Of a stretch of DNA of 6,445 nucleotides, positions 1 through 5,280 are shown one piece after another. The DNA is from an uncultured Coriobacteriaceae bacterium (GTDB taxonomy: Bacteria; Actinomycetota; Coriobacteriia; Coriobacteriales; Eggerthellaceae), in assembly GCA_902796815.1 (NCBI GenBank), contig CADBQL010000347.1, forward strand, positions 1 to 6,445, in the 5' to 3' direction. A program made the position numbers and the translations under genes. The number at the start of each line of letters is the position of its first letter. Position 1 is the first letter of the stretch. A model generated the notes under the pieces. It was given only the letters and a program-made list of their open reading frames with translations. It had not been told where the DNA came from and searched no databases.

Positions 1-1
1 A

Positions 2-139
2 GCCGCAAGCGAGCTGCGTGGATGCGATGCATATTTCTCGATTATCATACCGACCGATGACGAGCAGCTGTACCGCTCGCTTGGCATCAACGTCTGTTGT
101 GAACCGCGTTACGATCAGCATCGTTACTATCAAGGGTAA
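2..139 (+). CDS. C-terminal end of an unrecognised protein (partial)
   Basis: An open frame enters from the left edge and ends at TAA after 45 codons. The tail reads AASELRGCDAYFSIIIPTDD, then a stretch containing EQLYRSLGINVCCEPRYDQ, and finishes HRYYQG. Codon use resembles the neighbouring genes, and the stop is followed at once by a non-coding hairpin region, so I take this as the real end of a gene. I do not recognise the family. The LYRSLG segment is faintly like the end of GNAT acetyltransferases, but that is too short to support a call. The tail has two adjacent cysteines and is rich in Tyr and Arg. The gene converges on xerD, whose stop lies 130 bases away. Confidence 0.6.
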   Translation, partial: AASELRGCDAYFSIIIPTDDEQLYRSLGINVCCEPRYDQHRYYQG

Positions 140-155
140 AAATACGCAATGAGTA

Positions 156-185
156 ACGAGCCCCGCCCTTGGGGGTGTGGCTCGT
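156..185. repeat. Hairpin palindrome just after the upstream gene
   Basis: Arms ACGAGCC and GGCTCGT are perfect complements. After a C/T mismatch the pairing continues with CGCCC against GGGTG (one G-T wobble), leaving a small TTGG loop. It starts 16 bases after the upstream stop codon. No T-run follows on either strand, so it is not a textbook intrinsic terminator, although it could still slow or protect the ends of the convergent transcripts. Its GAG..CGCCC..CTC layout resembles the two palindromes that follow, so it may be a diverged member of the same family. Confidence 0.6.
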
Positions 186-189
186 AGTG

Positions 190-222
190 TAATGAGTTTC
201 GCCCCTGAGGCGAGACTCATTA
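190..222. repeat. Palindromic repeat, copy A
   Basis: The core at 192-220 has arms ATGAGTTTCGCC and GGCGAGACTCAT around a five-base loop. The stem is 12 base pairs with one G-T wobble, and it extends by TA on each side. The first 16 bases of the core are identical to copy B. It lies between the convergent upstream gene and xerD. There is no T-run on either side, so a terminator role is possible but not shown. Confidence 0.75.
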
Positions 223-244
223 TGCCGTGCGAGGCGTGCTCCCC

Positions 245-273
245 ATGAGTTTCGCCCCTGGGGCGCGACTCAT
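245..273. repeat. Palindromic repeat, copy B, at the xerD stop
   Basis: A 29-base near-palindrome with arms ATGAGTTTCGCCCC and GGGGCGCGACTCAT around a central T, with two mismatched positions. It is the exact reverse complement, 29 of 29 bases, of the copy at 1195-1223, so the two form an inverted pair on either side of xerD. The right edge overlaps the last bases of xerD: read on the minus strand, its terminal ATGAGT provides the TGA stop at 272-270. It may act as a 3' hairpin for the xerD message. Confidence 0.8.
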
Positions 274-1178
274 CGGGATATGTGAGCGCGAGGATGCGCG
301 GCGAAGTACTCCTCCTGGATATGCGCGCGGTTCACATGCGTGTAAATCTGCGTGGTCGAGATGTCCGAGTGACCGAGGATTTCCTGGATAACGCGAAGGT
401 CGGCACCGCCGGCGAGCATGTGCGTGGCGAACGAATGGCGAAGTGTGTGTGGATGGAGGTTTTCGACCCCGATGCCCACACCCGCTTTCGCCACGATTTT
501 ATGAATGGATTGGCGCGAAAGTCTGCCGCCTCGGGCGTTGAGAAAAACGGCTGCACAGTGTTGCGCGTTGGGCTTGGCAAACGCGGGGCGTCCTTCTTCA
601 AGGTATATGCGCAGTGCTTCAAGCGCGTATCCCGAAATGGGCGCGATGCGCTCCTTGCTGCCTTTTCCCACGACGCGTAGAAACCCTTCCGAAAAGATGC
701 AATCGGCAAGGTCGAGGCCTACACATTCGCTGACGCGCAGGCCACATCCGTAAAGTATCTCGAGAATAGCGCGATTGCGTAGCTCCGTGGGCGACGTTCC
801 ACCTATCAGGTCGAGCAAGCGGTTGATCTGTTCGATGGTGAGCACATCGGGCAATTTGTCGGGAGCTGCAGGTAATCTTACGGACGACGCAGGATTGTCC
901 TTGGCATATCCTTCCGCGAGGCAGAATCGGCAAAACCCTTTGATTACCGAGATATGCCGATCGATGCTCGACGTCGCGTATTCCCGTTCAACCAAATCAG
1001 ATTCGTATCCGATAATCGTGTCACGCTCGACGCGATCGCATTCGTGCACGCCGCATTCATCCAAAAACAGCGCATAATCGGCAAGATCAGCTCCATACGC
1101 TTCGATAGTCAAAGGCGAACTTCCGCGCTCGACGCGCAGATAGGAGAGGTATTCGTCTATGGCTTGCTGAATCTGCAT
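270..1178 (-). CDS. xerD: Tyrosine recombinase XerD
   Basis: This 302-residue site-specific recombinase would act with XerC on the chromosomal dif site to resolve chromosome dimers at division. An N-terminal SAM-like, DNA-binding core domain (about residues 1-90; SYLRVERGSSPLTIEAYGAD) is followed by a catalytic domain. All six active-site residues are visible: R148 (GCGLRVSE), K172 (GKGSKER), H244 and R247 (HPHTLRH), H270 (LGHSD) and nucleophile Y279 (TTQIYTHV). From the ATG at 1178 these fall at exactly the residue numbers known for E. coli XerD, which decides the start. The frame stays open upstream to 1337, but that extra stretch reads through two palindrome copies and looks non-coding. 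The TTQIYTHV box and the HPRA near the C-terminus favour XerD over XerC. Only a weak GGGG precedes the start. The gene is divergent from the division cluster. Confidence 0.94.
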   Translation of the reverse strand: MQIQQAIDEYLSYLRVERGSSPLTIEAYGADLADYALFLDECGVHECDRVERDTIIGYESDLVEREYATSSIDRHISVIKGFCRFCLAEGYAKDNPASSVRLPAAPDKLPDVLTIEQINRLLDLIGGTSPTELRNRAILEILYGCGLRVSECVGLDLADCIFSEGFLRVVGKGSKERIAPISGYALEALRIYLEEGRPAFAKPNAQHCAAVFLNARGGRLSRQSIHKIVAKAGVGIGVENLHPHTLRHSFATHMLAGGADLRVIQEILGHSDISTTQIYTHVNRAHIQEEYFAAHPRAHISR

Positions 1179-1184
1179 GCCAGG

Positions 1185-1190
1185 ATTGTA
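1185..1190 (-). promoter_or_regulatory. Possible -10 box for leaderless xerD
   Basis: Read on the minus strand this is TACAAT, ending six bases before the chosen xerD ATG. A -10 at that distance would start transcription at or within a base of the start codon, giving a leaderless message, which fits the absence of a good ribosome binding site. No -35 match sits 16-18 bases upstream; palindrome copy C occupies that space. The call rests on one hexamer and the spacing. Confidence 0.3.
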
Positions 1191-1194
1191 CCCC

Positions 1195-1223
1195 ATGAGT
1201 CGCGCCCCAGGGGCGAAACTCAT
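1195..1223. repeat. Palindromic repeat, copy C, in front of xerD
   Basis: A 29-base near-palindrome with arms ATGAGTCGCGCCCC and GGGGCGAAACTCAT around a central A. It is identical to copy B read on the opposite strand, and both copies are preceded by CCCC on the + strand. It lies 17 bases upstream of the xerD start, where the xerD promoter or leader should be, so it cannot be a simple terminator for that gene. The inverted pair with copy B encloses xerD completely. Confidence 0.8.
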
Positions 1224-1248
1224 TCGGCAACCCGACTGTCGCCTCACG

Positions 1249-1265
1249 ATGAGCCGCGCCCCAGG
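1249..1265. repeat. Partial palindrome, copy D (left arm only)
   Basis: ATGAGCCGCGCCCCAGG matches the first 17 bases of copy C with one change. After this the sequence departs (AATGCGAATCG, then five T), so the right arm is lost or was never there. It probably marks a decayed member of the family, 25 bases from copy C. Confidence 0.5.
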
Positions 1266-1408
1266 AATGCGAATCGTTTTTGAAGCGGAAATCATCACAA
1301 TGTGTGGCGTAGTGTGAAGGTTGGGATGGCGTAACACCCAGCTACCTTGTGGTATAGAGACTTCAGCACACTATATCTAGTTTCATGCTCTGATTTGCGT
1401 CACCGCCA

Positions 1409-1423
1409 ACCCATATTTTGGGT
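1409..1423. repeat. Short inverted repeat ACCCA-N5-TGGGT
   Basis: ACCCA at 1409-1413 and TGGGT at 1419-1423 are perfect complements around five bases. It lies 15 bases upstream of the first MraZ-type box. It could be a small operator half-site pair or chance; TGGG is also the core of the E. coli MraZ box. Confidence 0.25.
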
Positions 1424-1437
1424 CCGAAAATGTCGAA

Positions 1438-1477
1438 AAGTGTAAAAATGTGTTGCTAAGTGTGGGAGGGTGGGATA
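1438..1477 (+). promoter_or_regulatory. Probable MraZ operator: four boxes at 10-base period
   Basis: Four consecutive decamers carry GTG at the same place: AAGTGTAAAA (1438), ATGTGTTGCT (1448), AAGTGTGGGA (1458) and GGGTGGGATA (1468). GTG falls at 1440, 1450, 1460 and 1470, one helical turn apart. Characterised MraZ operators are direct repeats with about this period: TGGG boxes in E. coli and AAAGTG-like boxes in Mycoplasma, located in front of mraZ itself. The array overlaps the -35 box, the spacer and the start of the -10 of the predicted promoter, so repression by MraZ of its own operon is the simplest reading. Activation, as reported in Mycoplasma, is not excluded. Confidence 0.72.
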
Positions 1478-1481
1478 GAAT
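1453..1481 (+). promoter_or_regulatory. Promoter of the mraZ (dcw) operon
   Basis: TTGCTA at 1453-1458 (four of six matches to TTGACA) is separated by exactly 17 bases from TAGAAT at 1476-1481 (five of six matches to TATAAT). This predicts a start near 1488 and a leader of about 38 bases before the mraZ ATG. It is the best sigma-70-type promoter in the region and lies inside the box array, which supports both calls. Confidence 0.65.
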
Positions 1482-1514
1482 GTCAATCACTTCGAAGAAC
1501 CTGCGGAAGAGGCT

Positions 1515-1520
1515 GAGGAA
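1515..1520 (+). promoter_or_regulatory. Ribosome binding site of mraZ
   Basis: GAGGAA lies five bases before the ATG at 1526 and supports that start. It falls within the predicted short leader. Confidence 0.7.
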
Positions 1521-1525
1521 CGATA

Positions 1526-1975
1526 ATGGATGAAACGAGGGCAACCGTTGATCTCATCGGTTCGTTTCGTTTCAAAATCGACGCAAAAGGTCGGGTATCG
1601 CTTCCAGCAAAATTTCGCAAAGTTCTCGCGGAGGACCTCGTTGTAGCGTGTTCTTTGACGGGCGACTACTTGCAGGTGTTCAGCGGGCAGGATAGCTTCA
1701 ACGCATGGGTGGATCAGATTTTCGTCGATAAGTTCGGCGGCTTCAATACCACCAGCCGCGAGCAGCTCATGCTCAGGAGCGCCTTGAAGGGGCGGGCTTT
1801 TGAAGTGCAGACCGATTCGGCGGGCCGAATTTTGCTGCCAGCGGATTTGCGCGAAAGGGTCGGCATCCAGAAAGAAGTCGTCATCGTCGGCAATACCGAC
1901 TACTTTGAGGTATGGAGCGCTGAGCGCTATAGCGAAGACGTCGATTCGATCGATCTTTCTTCGCTTTTGAGCTAG
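1526..1975 (+). CDS. mraZ: Transcriptional regulator MraZ
   Basis: This 149-residue protein, of usual length for the family, binds tandem boxes in front of its own operon and adjusts expression of the division cluster; it forms ring-shaped oligomers. Two SpoVT-AbrB type half domains are plain. The first has DAKGRVSLPAKFR at residues 19-31 and the second DSAGRILLPADLR at 97-109; these repeated D-x-x-GR-hydrophobic-LP motifs define the family. The end (VDSIDLSSLLS) is a short acidic tail. The ATG at 1526 has GAGGAA at the right distance. It is the first gene of the operon, and its stop lies 11 bases before rsmH. A four-box operator over its promoter suggests autoregulation. Confidence 0.96.
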   Translation: MDETRATVDLIGSFRFKIDAKGRVSLPAKFRKVLAEDLVVACSLTGDYLQVFSGQDSFNAWVDQIFVDKFGGFNTTSREQLMLRSALKGRAFEVQTDSAGRILLPADLRERVGIQKEVVIVGNTDYFEVWSAERYSEDVDSIDLSSLLS

Positions 1976-1986
1976 GCGTTCGCACC

Positions 1987-2943
1987 ATGACAGACGAATA
2001 TCGGCATATTCCGGTCCTGCTCGCCGAGTGCATCGAACAACTTCAACTCCAACCGCAGCATACGTTCGTTGACGCAACACTTGGCGGTGCAGGGCATTCT
2101 TTCGAAGTCGCCAGGCAACTGGGACCTGCAGGCACGCTCATCGGAATCGACCAGGACGATGCAGCTCATGCTGCGGCATCCAAACGCTTAAACACACTAC
2201 CCGATGAGCAACGCCCCCGCATCGAACTGTTGCATGGAAATTTCGGAAACATGGATGAGCTGCTCTTGAGCTGCGAAATACCCGGCGTTGATGCGTTTTT
2301 GTTCGACCTGGGTGTTTCGTCTCCGCAACTCGACGTGAAGGCTCGCGGCTTCTCCTTCAAGGAGAACGGCCCTCTTGATATGCGGATGGATCCGAGTAAA
2401 CAAACTCTAACCGCAGCAGAGATCATTAACACCTACAACGCAGCAGATCTCGCTCGGGTCATCCGTAAGTACTCCGACGAAAAGTGGGCAAGCCGCATCG
2501 CTGATTTCATCGTAAAGAGGCGTGCGGAGGCGCCCATTACGACAAGCGCCGAGCTGGTGGACATTATCAAGGCAGCGATTCCTGCCGCAAGCAGGCGTGC
2601 TGGCGGGCATCCGGCCAAGCGGACGTTCCAGGCTATCCGGATTGAAGTCAACTCGGAGCTGACCGTGCTCAAGGCAGGCCTTGAGGCCGCGGTTCGCTGG
2701 CTTAACCCAGGTGGCAGGCTCGTGGTGATATCGTACCATTCGCTTGAGGATCGCATTGTGAAAGATGTTATGACACGCGGCGCCAATCGGTGCACGTGTC
2801 CGCCCGATTTTCCAGTGTGCGCATGCGGAAAAAAGCCGATACTCGAAGTCATGACTCGTAAGGCCATCGTGCCTTCGGCAGAAGAAATTGAACGGAATCC
2901 GCGTGCCCGAAGCGCCAAGCTGAGGGCGGCGCGGAAATTGTAA
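1987..2943 (+). CDS. rsmH: 16S rRNA (cytosine-1402-N4)-methyltransferase RsmH
   Basis: RsmH (formerly MraW) uses S-adenosylmethionine to methylate N4 of C1402 in 16S rRNA, in the decoding site of the small subunit. The protein has 318 residues, the normal length. It starts with the family opening HIPVLLAECI. The SAM-binding motif is DATLGGAGHS (29-38), followed by GIDQD (53-57), DLGVSSPQLD (107-116), HPAKRTFQAIRIEVN (208-222) and SYHSLEDRIVK (259-269). Four cysteines in a CxC-x6-CxC pattern (279, 281, 288, 290) could bind a metal; this cluster occurs in many Gram-positive relatives. The start lies 11 bases after mraZ. The only SD-like bases (AGG) overlap the mraZ stop, so translation may be coupled to mraZ. 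Confidence 0.96.
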   Translation: MTDEYRHIPVLLAECIEQLQLQPQHTFVDATLGGAGHSFEVARQLGPAGTLIGIDQDDAAHAAASKRLNTLPDEQRPRIELLHGNFGNMDELLLSCEIPGVDAFLFDLGVSSPQLDVKARGFSFKENGPLDMRMDPSKQTLTAAEIINTYNAADLARVIRKYSDEKWASRIADFIVKRRAEAPITTSAELVDIIKAAIPAASRRAGGHPAKRTFQAIRIEVNSELTVLKAGLEAAVRWLNPGGRLVVISYHSLEDRIVKDVMTRGANRCTCPPDFPVCACGKKPILEVMTRKAIVPSAEEIERNPRARSAKLRAARKL

Positions 2944-3000
2944 AAGGGCGCCAAGCACTCGCAAACGCGCCACGCCTCTCGAACAAGGCTTAAACGAAAC

Positions 3001-3005
3001 AGGAG
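3001..3005 (+). promoter_or_regulatory. Ribosome binding site that selects a GTG start for ftsL
   Basis: AGGAG lies six bases before GTG at 3012 and twelve before ATG at 3018. The spacing favours the GTG, giving a protein that begins M-A-M. Confidence 0.65.
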
Positions 3006-3011
3006 TCGGCA

Positions 3012-3494
3012 GTGGCAATGGGCAGCTCAGCATATCGCTTGGATGCGCTTAGCGCATACGAGCCAGCTCCACGCGCGCAAACGCGACGCGCCGATGTGCG
3101 TGCGATGCGCACGAGCGGCTCTAGCCAAGCCAGCTCGCAAACTCCGATTATCGTTACCGCAGCGCGTCTCGTAGCTGTGGTATTGGTGGTTGTCGCAATC
3201 ATCGGGATGGCACGCATCGCTTTGACGAGCGCTGCGGTTGCGACCATGATCGAGAGCGATTCGATTTCTGCTCAAATCGAAGAAGCGCGTACGGTTGGAA
3301 CGAGCCTTGAAATGCAGCAGAGCGTGCTTACGAGTCCCACGAACATCAAGCAGGCAGTTAAACGCCTCGGCATGGAGGCACCAGGCGAACCTGAGATTAT
3401 CACCCTCGATCCCGACATTGTCGCGGTTGACTCCGAAGGTACCCTTTCTCTTTCCGATTCGGTGAAAAACGTCGTCAAGCAGGCGCAGGAGTAG
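3012..3494 (+). CDS. ftsL: FtsL-like septal division protein
   Basis: This 160-residue bitopic membrane protein fits the FtsL place in the cluster, between rsmH and the septal PBP. FtsL forms a coiled-coil complex with FtsB and FtsQ/DivIB that activates septal wall synthesis. The first 44 residues are cytoplasmic, with many Ala, Ser and Arg and no hydrophobic run. One membrane segment follows at about 45-71 (PIIVTAARLVAVVLVVVAII core). A helical, probably coiled-coil stretch at about 77-105 leads to SPTNIKQAVKRLGMEAP (108-124), which matches the FtsL pattern of an Asn/Ile helix ending LGM-x-x-P. The remaining tail (about 125-160) is acidic and unremarkable. FtsL proteins diverge strongly, so the call rests on topology, the LGM motif and gene order. 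The stop is four bases before the next start. Confidence 0.75.
   Translation: MAMGSSAYRLDALSAYEPAPRAQTRRADVRAMRTSGSSQASSQTPIIVTAARLVAVVLVVVAIIGMARIALTSAAVATMIESDSISAQIEEARTVGTSLEMQQSVLTSPTNIKQAVKRLGMEAPGEPEIITLDPDIVAVDSEGTLSLSDSVKNVVKQAQE
3487..3491 (+). promoter_or_regulatory. Ribosome binding site of the PBP gene inside the end of ftsL
   Basis: AGGAG ends directly before the TAG stop of ftsL and lies seven bases before the ATG at 3499. Ribosomes finishing ftsL would cover it, so the two genes are likely to be translationally coupled. Confidence 0.65.
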
Positions 3495-3498
3495 ATTT

Positions 3499-5268
3499 AT
3501 GGCCGGCGCGTCTCGCGGCGGCAGAGCGCCGCAAAAAAGCGGCCGGCGGACCGCTACCGACATTGGACCTTATGTATCGCGCGGGTCGAACCGCGCGTTC
3601 GTCGTTGTTGCCCTGTTTATGGCCATCGCAGTGATTTTCCTTTTGCGTCTCGTATATCTGCAGATAATCGTTGCGCCGCAGTACGTTGCTCAAGCCGAAG
3701 AGTCGCGGACGGTGGGACTAGTGGTCGAACCAAGACGCGGTACGATTTATGATCGAAACGGAAATATATTGGCCATCAGCGTCGATGCTACAACGATTTA
3801 CGCCAATCCTTCTGAGATCGACGATCCAGCTTCGACGGCGGCCTCAATTGCTCAGGCACTTGGTGGTAAAAGCGGGGACTATATCGATGCCGTGACGCCA
3901 GGGGAGTCGAAGACGTTTGCGTACGTTATGCGCAAAGCCGATCTCGAGGCGGCCACGAGACTTCGCGATATGGAGCTTCCCGGTCTCTATTTTATAGACG
4001 ATACGCGTCGCGAATACCCCTATGGGCAAACCGGCGGGCAAGTGATCGGTGCTTGCAGCGTCGAGGTCAACCAGGAGCAGAACCGCGAGTATTACGTGGG
4101 CATATGCGGTTTGGAAATGTATTACAACACGATCCTTTCGGGTACGCCTGGTTATTACGAAGCCGAAGTTGGCGCTGATGGTACGCCGATTCCAGGCGGC
4201 GTTCACGAGTCAAAACGCGCTGTGGAGGGACAAGATCTCGTCGTGTCGATAGACATCGAGTTCCAGGAGGAGCTCGAGCGCGATCTCAAGGAAGGCGTCA
4301 AGGCAGTAGGCGTCAAGAGCGGGACGGCTGTTGTGATGGATGCGACGAATGGCGAAATCTATGCTGCCTCGTCATGCCCGTTTTTCAATCCCGGTAATCG
4401 CACGGTGGTACCCGAAGGATCCATGCAGCTCAAGGCTGCGACTAACTTGTTTGAACCGGGTTCGATTTTCAAGACGGTATCGGCAACGGCTATTTTGGAG
4501 AAGGGGACGATGACGCCGGACACCAAGGTCAAGTGCCCTTCCTATATTGAGGCTGACGGCTACGTCGTCTCGGACGCATGGGACCGTGGCGATGAGGTCA
4601 TGGATTTGCGCACGATTATCCAGAAGTCGTCGAATGTGGGTATCTCGCTTTCGGTTGAAAAAAACTTGGGATTCGACGGGCTCTACGAAGCGATTCAACG
4701 CTATCGGCTCAACACGCTGACGGGCATCGATTATCCTGGAGAGCAACTTGGCTACCTGCTTGATTTTGACCATTGGTCGCGCGTGCAGGGTTACAACATC
4801 ACGTTTGGTCAGGGCATTTCGGTCAATGCCTTCCAAATGCTGGCATTTTATGGCGCACTGATCAACGACGGCGTCTCGCAGACGCCGCACTTCCTGGTGC
4901 GCAAGCCTCAAACGGACGAAACTCCCACGTGGGAGACGCATAAAATCATCGAGAACACCAAGGCGATTCCGCAGATGGTCAGCATGCTGCAATCGGTTGT
5001 ATCCGAAGACGGCACGGGAAAGGATGCCTATCTGGAAGGTTATGACCTTGCTGGAAAGACATCGACTGCCGAGATTTATGACGAGAAAAACGGTGGCTAC
5101 CGTATTGAAGAGTACAACATCGCGTTTTGCGGATTCATCGCTAATTCCAATAGCCCGTTCGTCTGTTTCTGTGGTGCTGACGAGGTCCCAGGCGATCGCC
5201 ATGTCTCGCAGATGTTTCACGATATAATGTACGATGCTATCAATCGCTACAACATCGTGTCTAAGTGA
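3499..5268 (+). CDS. ftsI: Class B penicillin-binding protein, septal transpeptidase (FtsI/SpoVD type)
   Basis: This 589-residue membrane-anchored D,D-transpeptidase cross-links septal peptidoglycan and is a beta-lactam target. A basic cytoplasmic tail (1-32) is followed by one membrane anchor (about 33-56). The PBP dimerisation domain begins with EPRRGTIYDRNG (77-88). The transpeptidase domain starts near 270 (SGTAVVMDATNGEIYA). Catalytic motifs are S322-I-F-K325 (EPGSIFKT), S377-S-N379 (KSSNVG) and K520-T-S522 (AGKTSTAE). The third motif has Ser where almost all PBPs have Gly. No PASTA domain follows; the protein stops soon after the transpeptidase fold. Seven cysteines lie in the exported part (186, 203, 293, 346, 544, 556, 558). 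It sits directly after ftsL with coupled start signals, as expected for the division-specific PBP. Confidence 0.93.
   Translation: MAGASRGGRAPQKSGRRTATDIGPYVSRGSNRAFVVVALFMAIAVIFLLRLVYLQIIVAPQYVAQAEESRTVGLVVEPRRGTIYDRNGNILAISVDATTIYANPSEIDDPASTAASIAQALGGKSGDYIDAVTPGESKTFAYVMRKADLEAATRLRDMELPGLYFIDDTRREYPYGQTGGQVIGACSVEVNQEQNREYYVGICGLEMYYNTILSGTPGYYEAEVGADGTPIPGGVHESKRAVEGQDLVVSIDIEFQEELERDLKEGVKAVGVKSGTAVVMDATNGEIYAASSCPFFNPGNRTVVPEGSMQLKAATNLFEPGSIFKTVSATAILEKGTMTPDTKVKCPSYIEADGYVVSDAWDRGDEVMDLRTIIQKSSNVGISLSVEKNLGFDGLYEAIQRYRLNTLTGIDYPGEQLGYLLDFDHWSRVQGYNITFGQGISVNAFQMLAFYGALINDGVSQTPHFLVRKPQTDETPTWETHKIIENTKAIPQMVSMLQSVVSEDGTGKDAYLEGYDLAGKTSTAEIYDEKNGGYRIEEYNIAFCGFIANSNSPFVCFCGADEVPGDRHVSQMFHDIMYDAINRYNIVSK
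5223..5228 (+). promoter_or_regulatory. Possible internal -10 box before murE
   Basis: A perfect TATAAT lies within the last codons of the PBP gene, 52 bases before the murE ATG. It uses the ATA codon, which looks uncommon in these genes. No -35 match is present at 16-18 bases upstream and there is no TG extension, so a promoter here is only a possibility. Confidence 0.2.
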
Positions 5269-5280
5269 GGCGCATAAACT

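Larger units (their letters stand above)
1224..1437. other. Divergent intergenic region between xerD and mraZ operator
   Basis: Apart from copy D this stretch shows no convincing gene. It is richer in A and T than the flanking genes, particularly after 1340. Weak features are two GTGTG motifs exactly ten bases apart (1302 and 1312) followed by TGGGA at 1322, a TATAGA at 1353-1358, and CTATAT at 1371-1376 with TTGTGG 18 bases upstream of it. None of these makes a strong promoter. A longer open frame of xerD runs through it to 1337 but has no sign of coding. Confidence 0.5.

Noticed and set aside
245..273. A dif recombination site for XerCD.
   Set aside because: The length (29 bases, about 11-base arms) is suggestive, but the sequence lacks dif-type arms (TTATGTTAA-like), is GC-rich, and occurs in several copies within 1 kb, unlike a single dif.
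156..1265. A CRISPR array or tandem repeat array.
   Set aside because: Copies are palindromic, irregularly spaced, in both orientations and separated by a whole gene.
1179..1337. A 53-residue N-terminal extension of xerD from an ATG at 1337.
   Set aside because: It reads through palindrome copies C and D, and the shorter start gives exact XerD catalytic numbering and normal length.
1353..1376. Alternative mraZ promoters (TATAGA, CTATAT) upstream.
   Set aside because: The -35 matches are poor and the spacing worse than for the pair at 1453-1481.
1487..2080. A 197-codon minus-strand frame over mraZ and the start of rsmH.
   Set aside because: It is antisense to two strongly conserved genes and has no family features.
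2947..2971. A terminator between rsmH and ftsL (GGCGC...GCGCC).
   Set aside because: The stem is only five base pairs with a 15-base loop and no T-run, and the genes on either side belong to one operon.
2407..3033. A 208-codon minus-strand frame over rsmH.
   Set aside because: It is antisense to conserved RsmH motifs, with no motif or start signal of its own.
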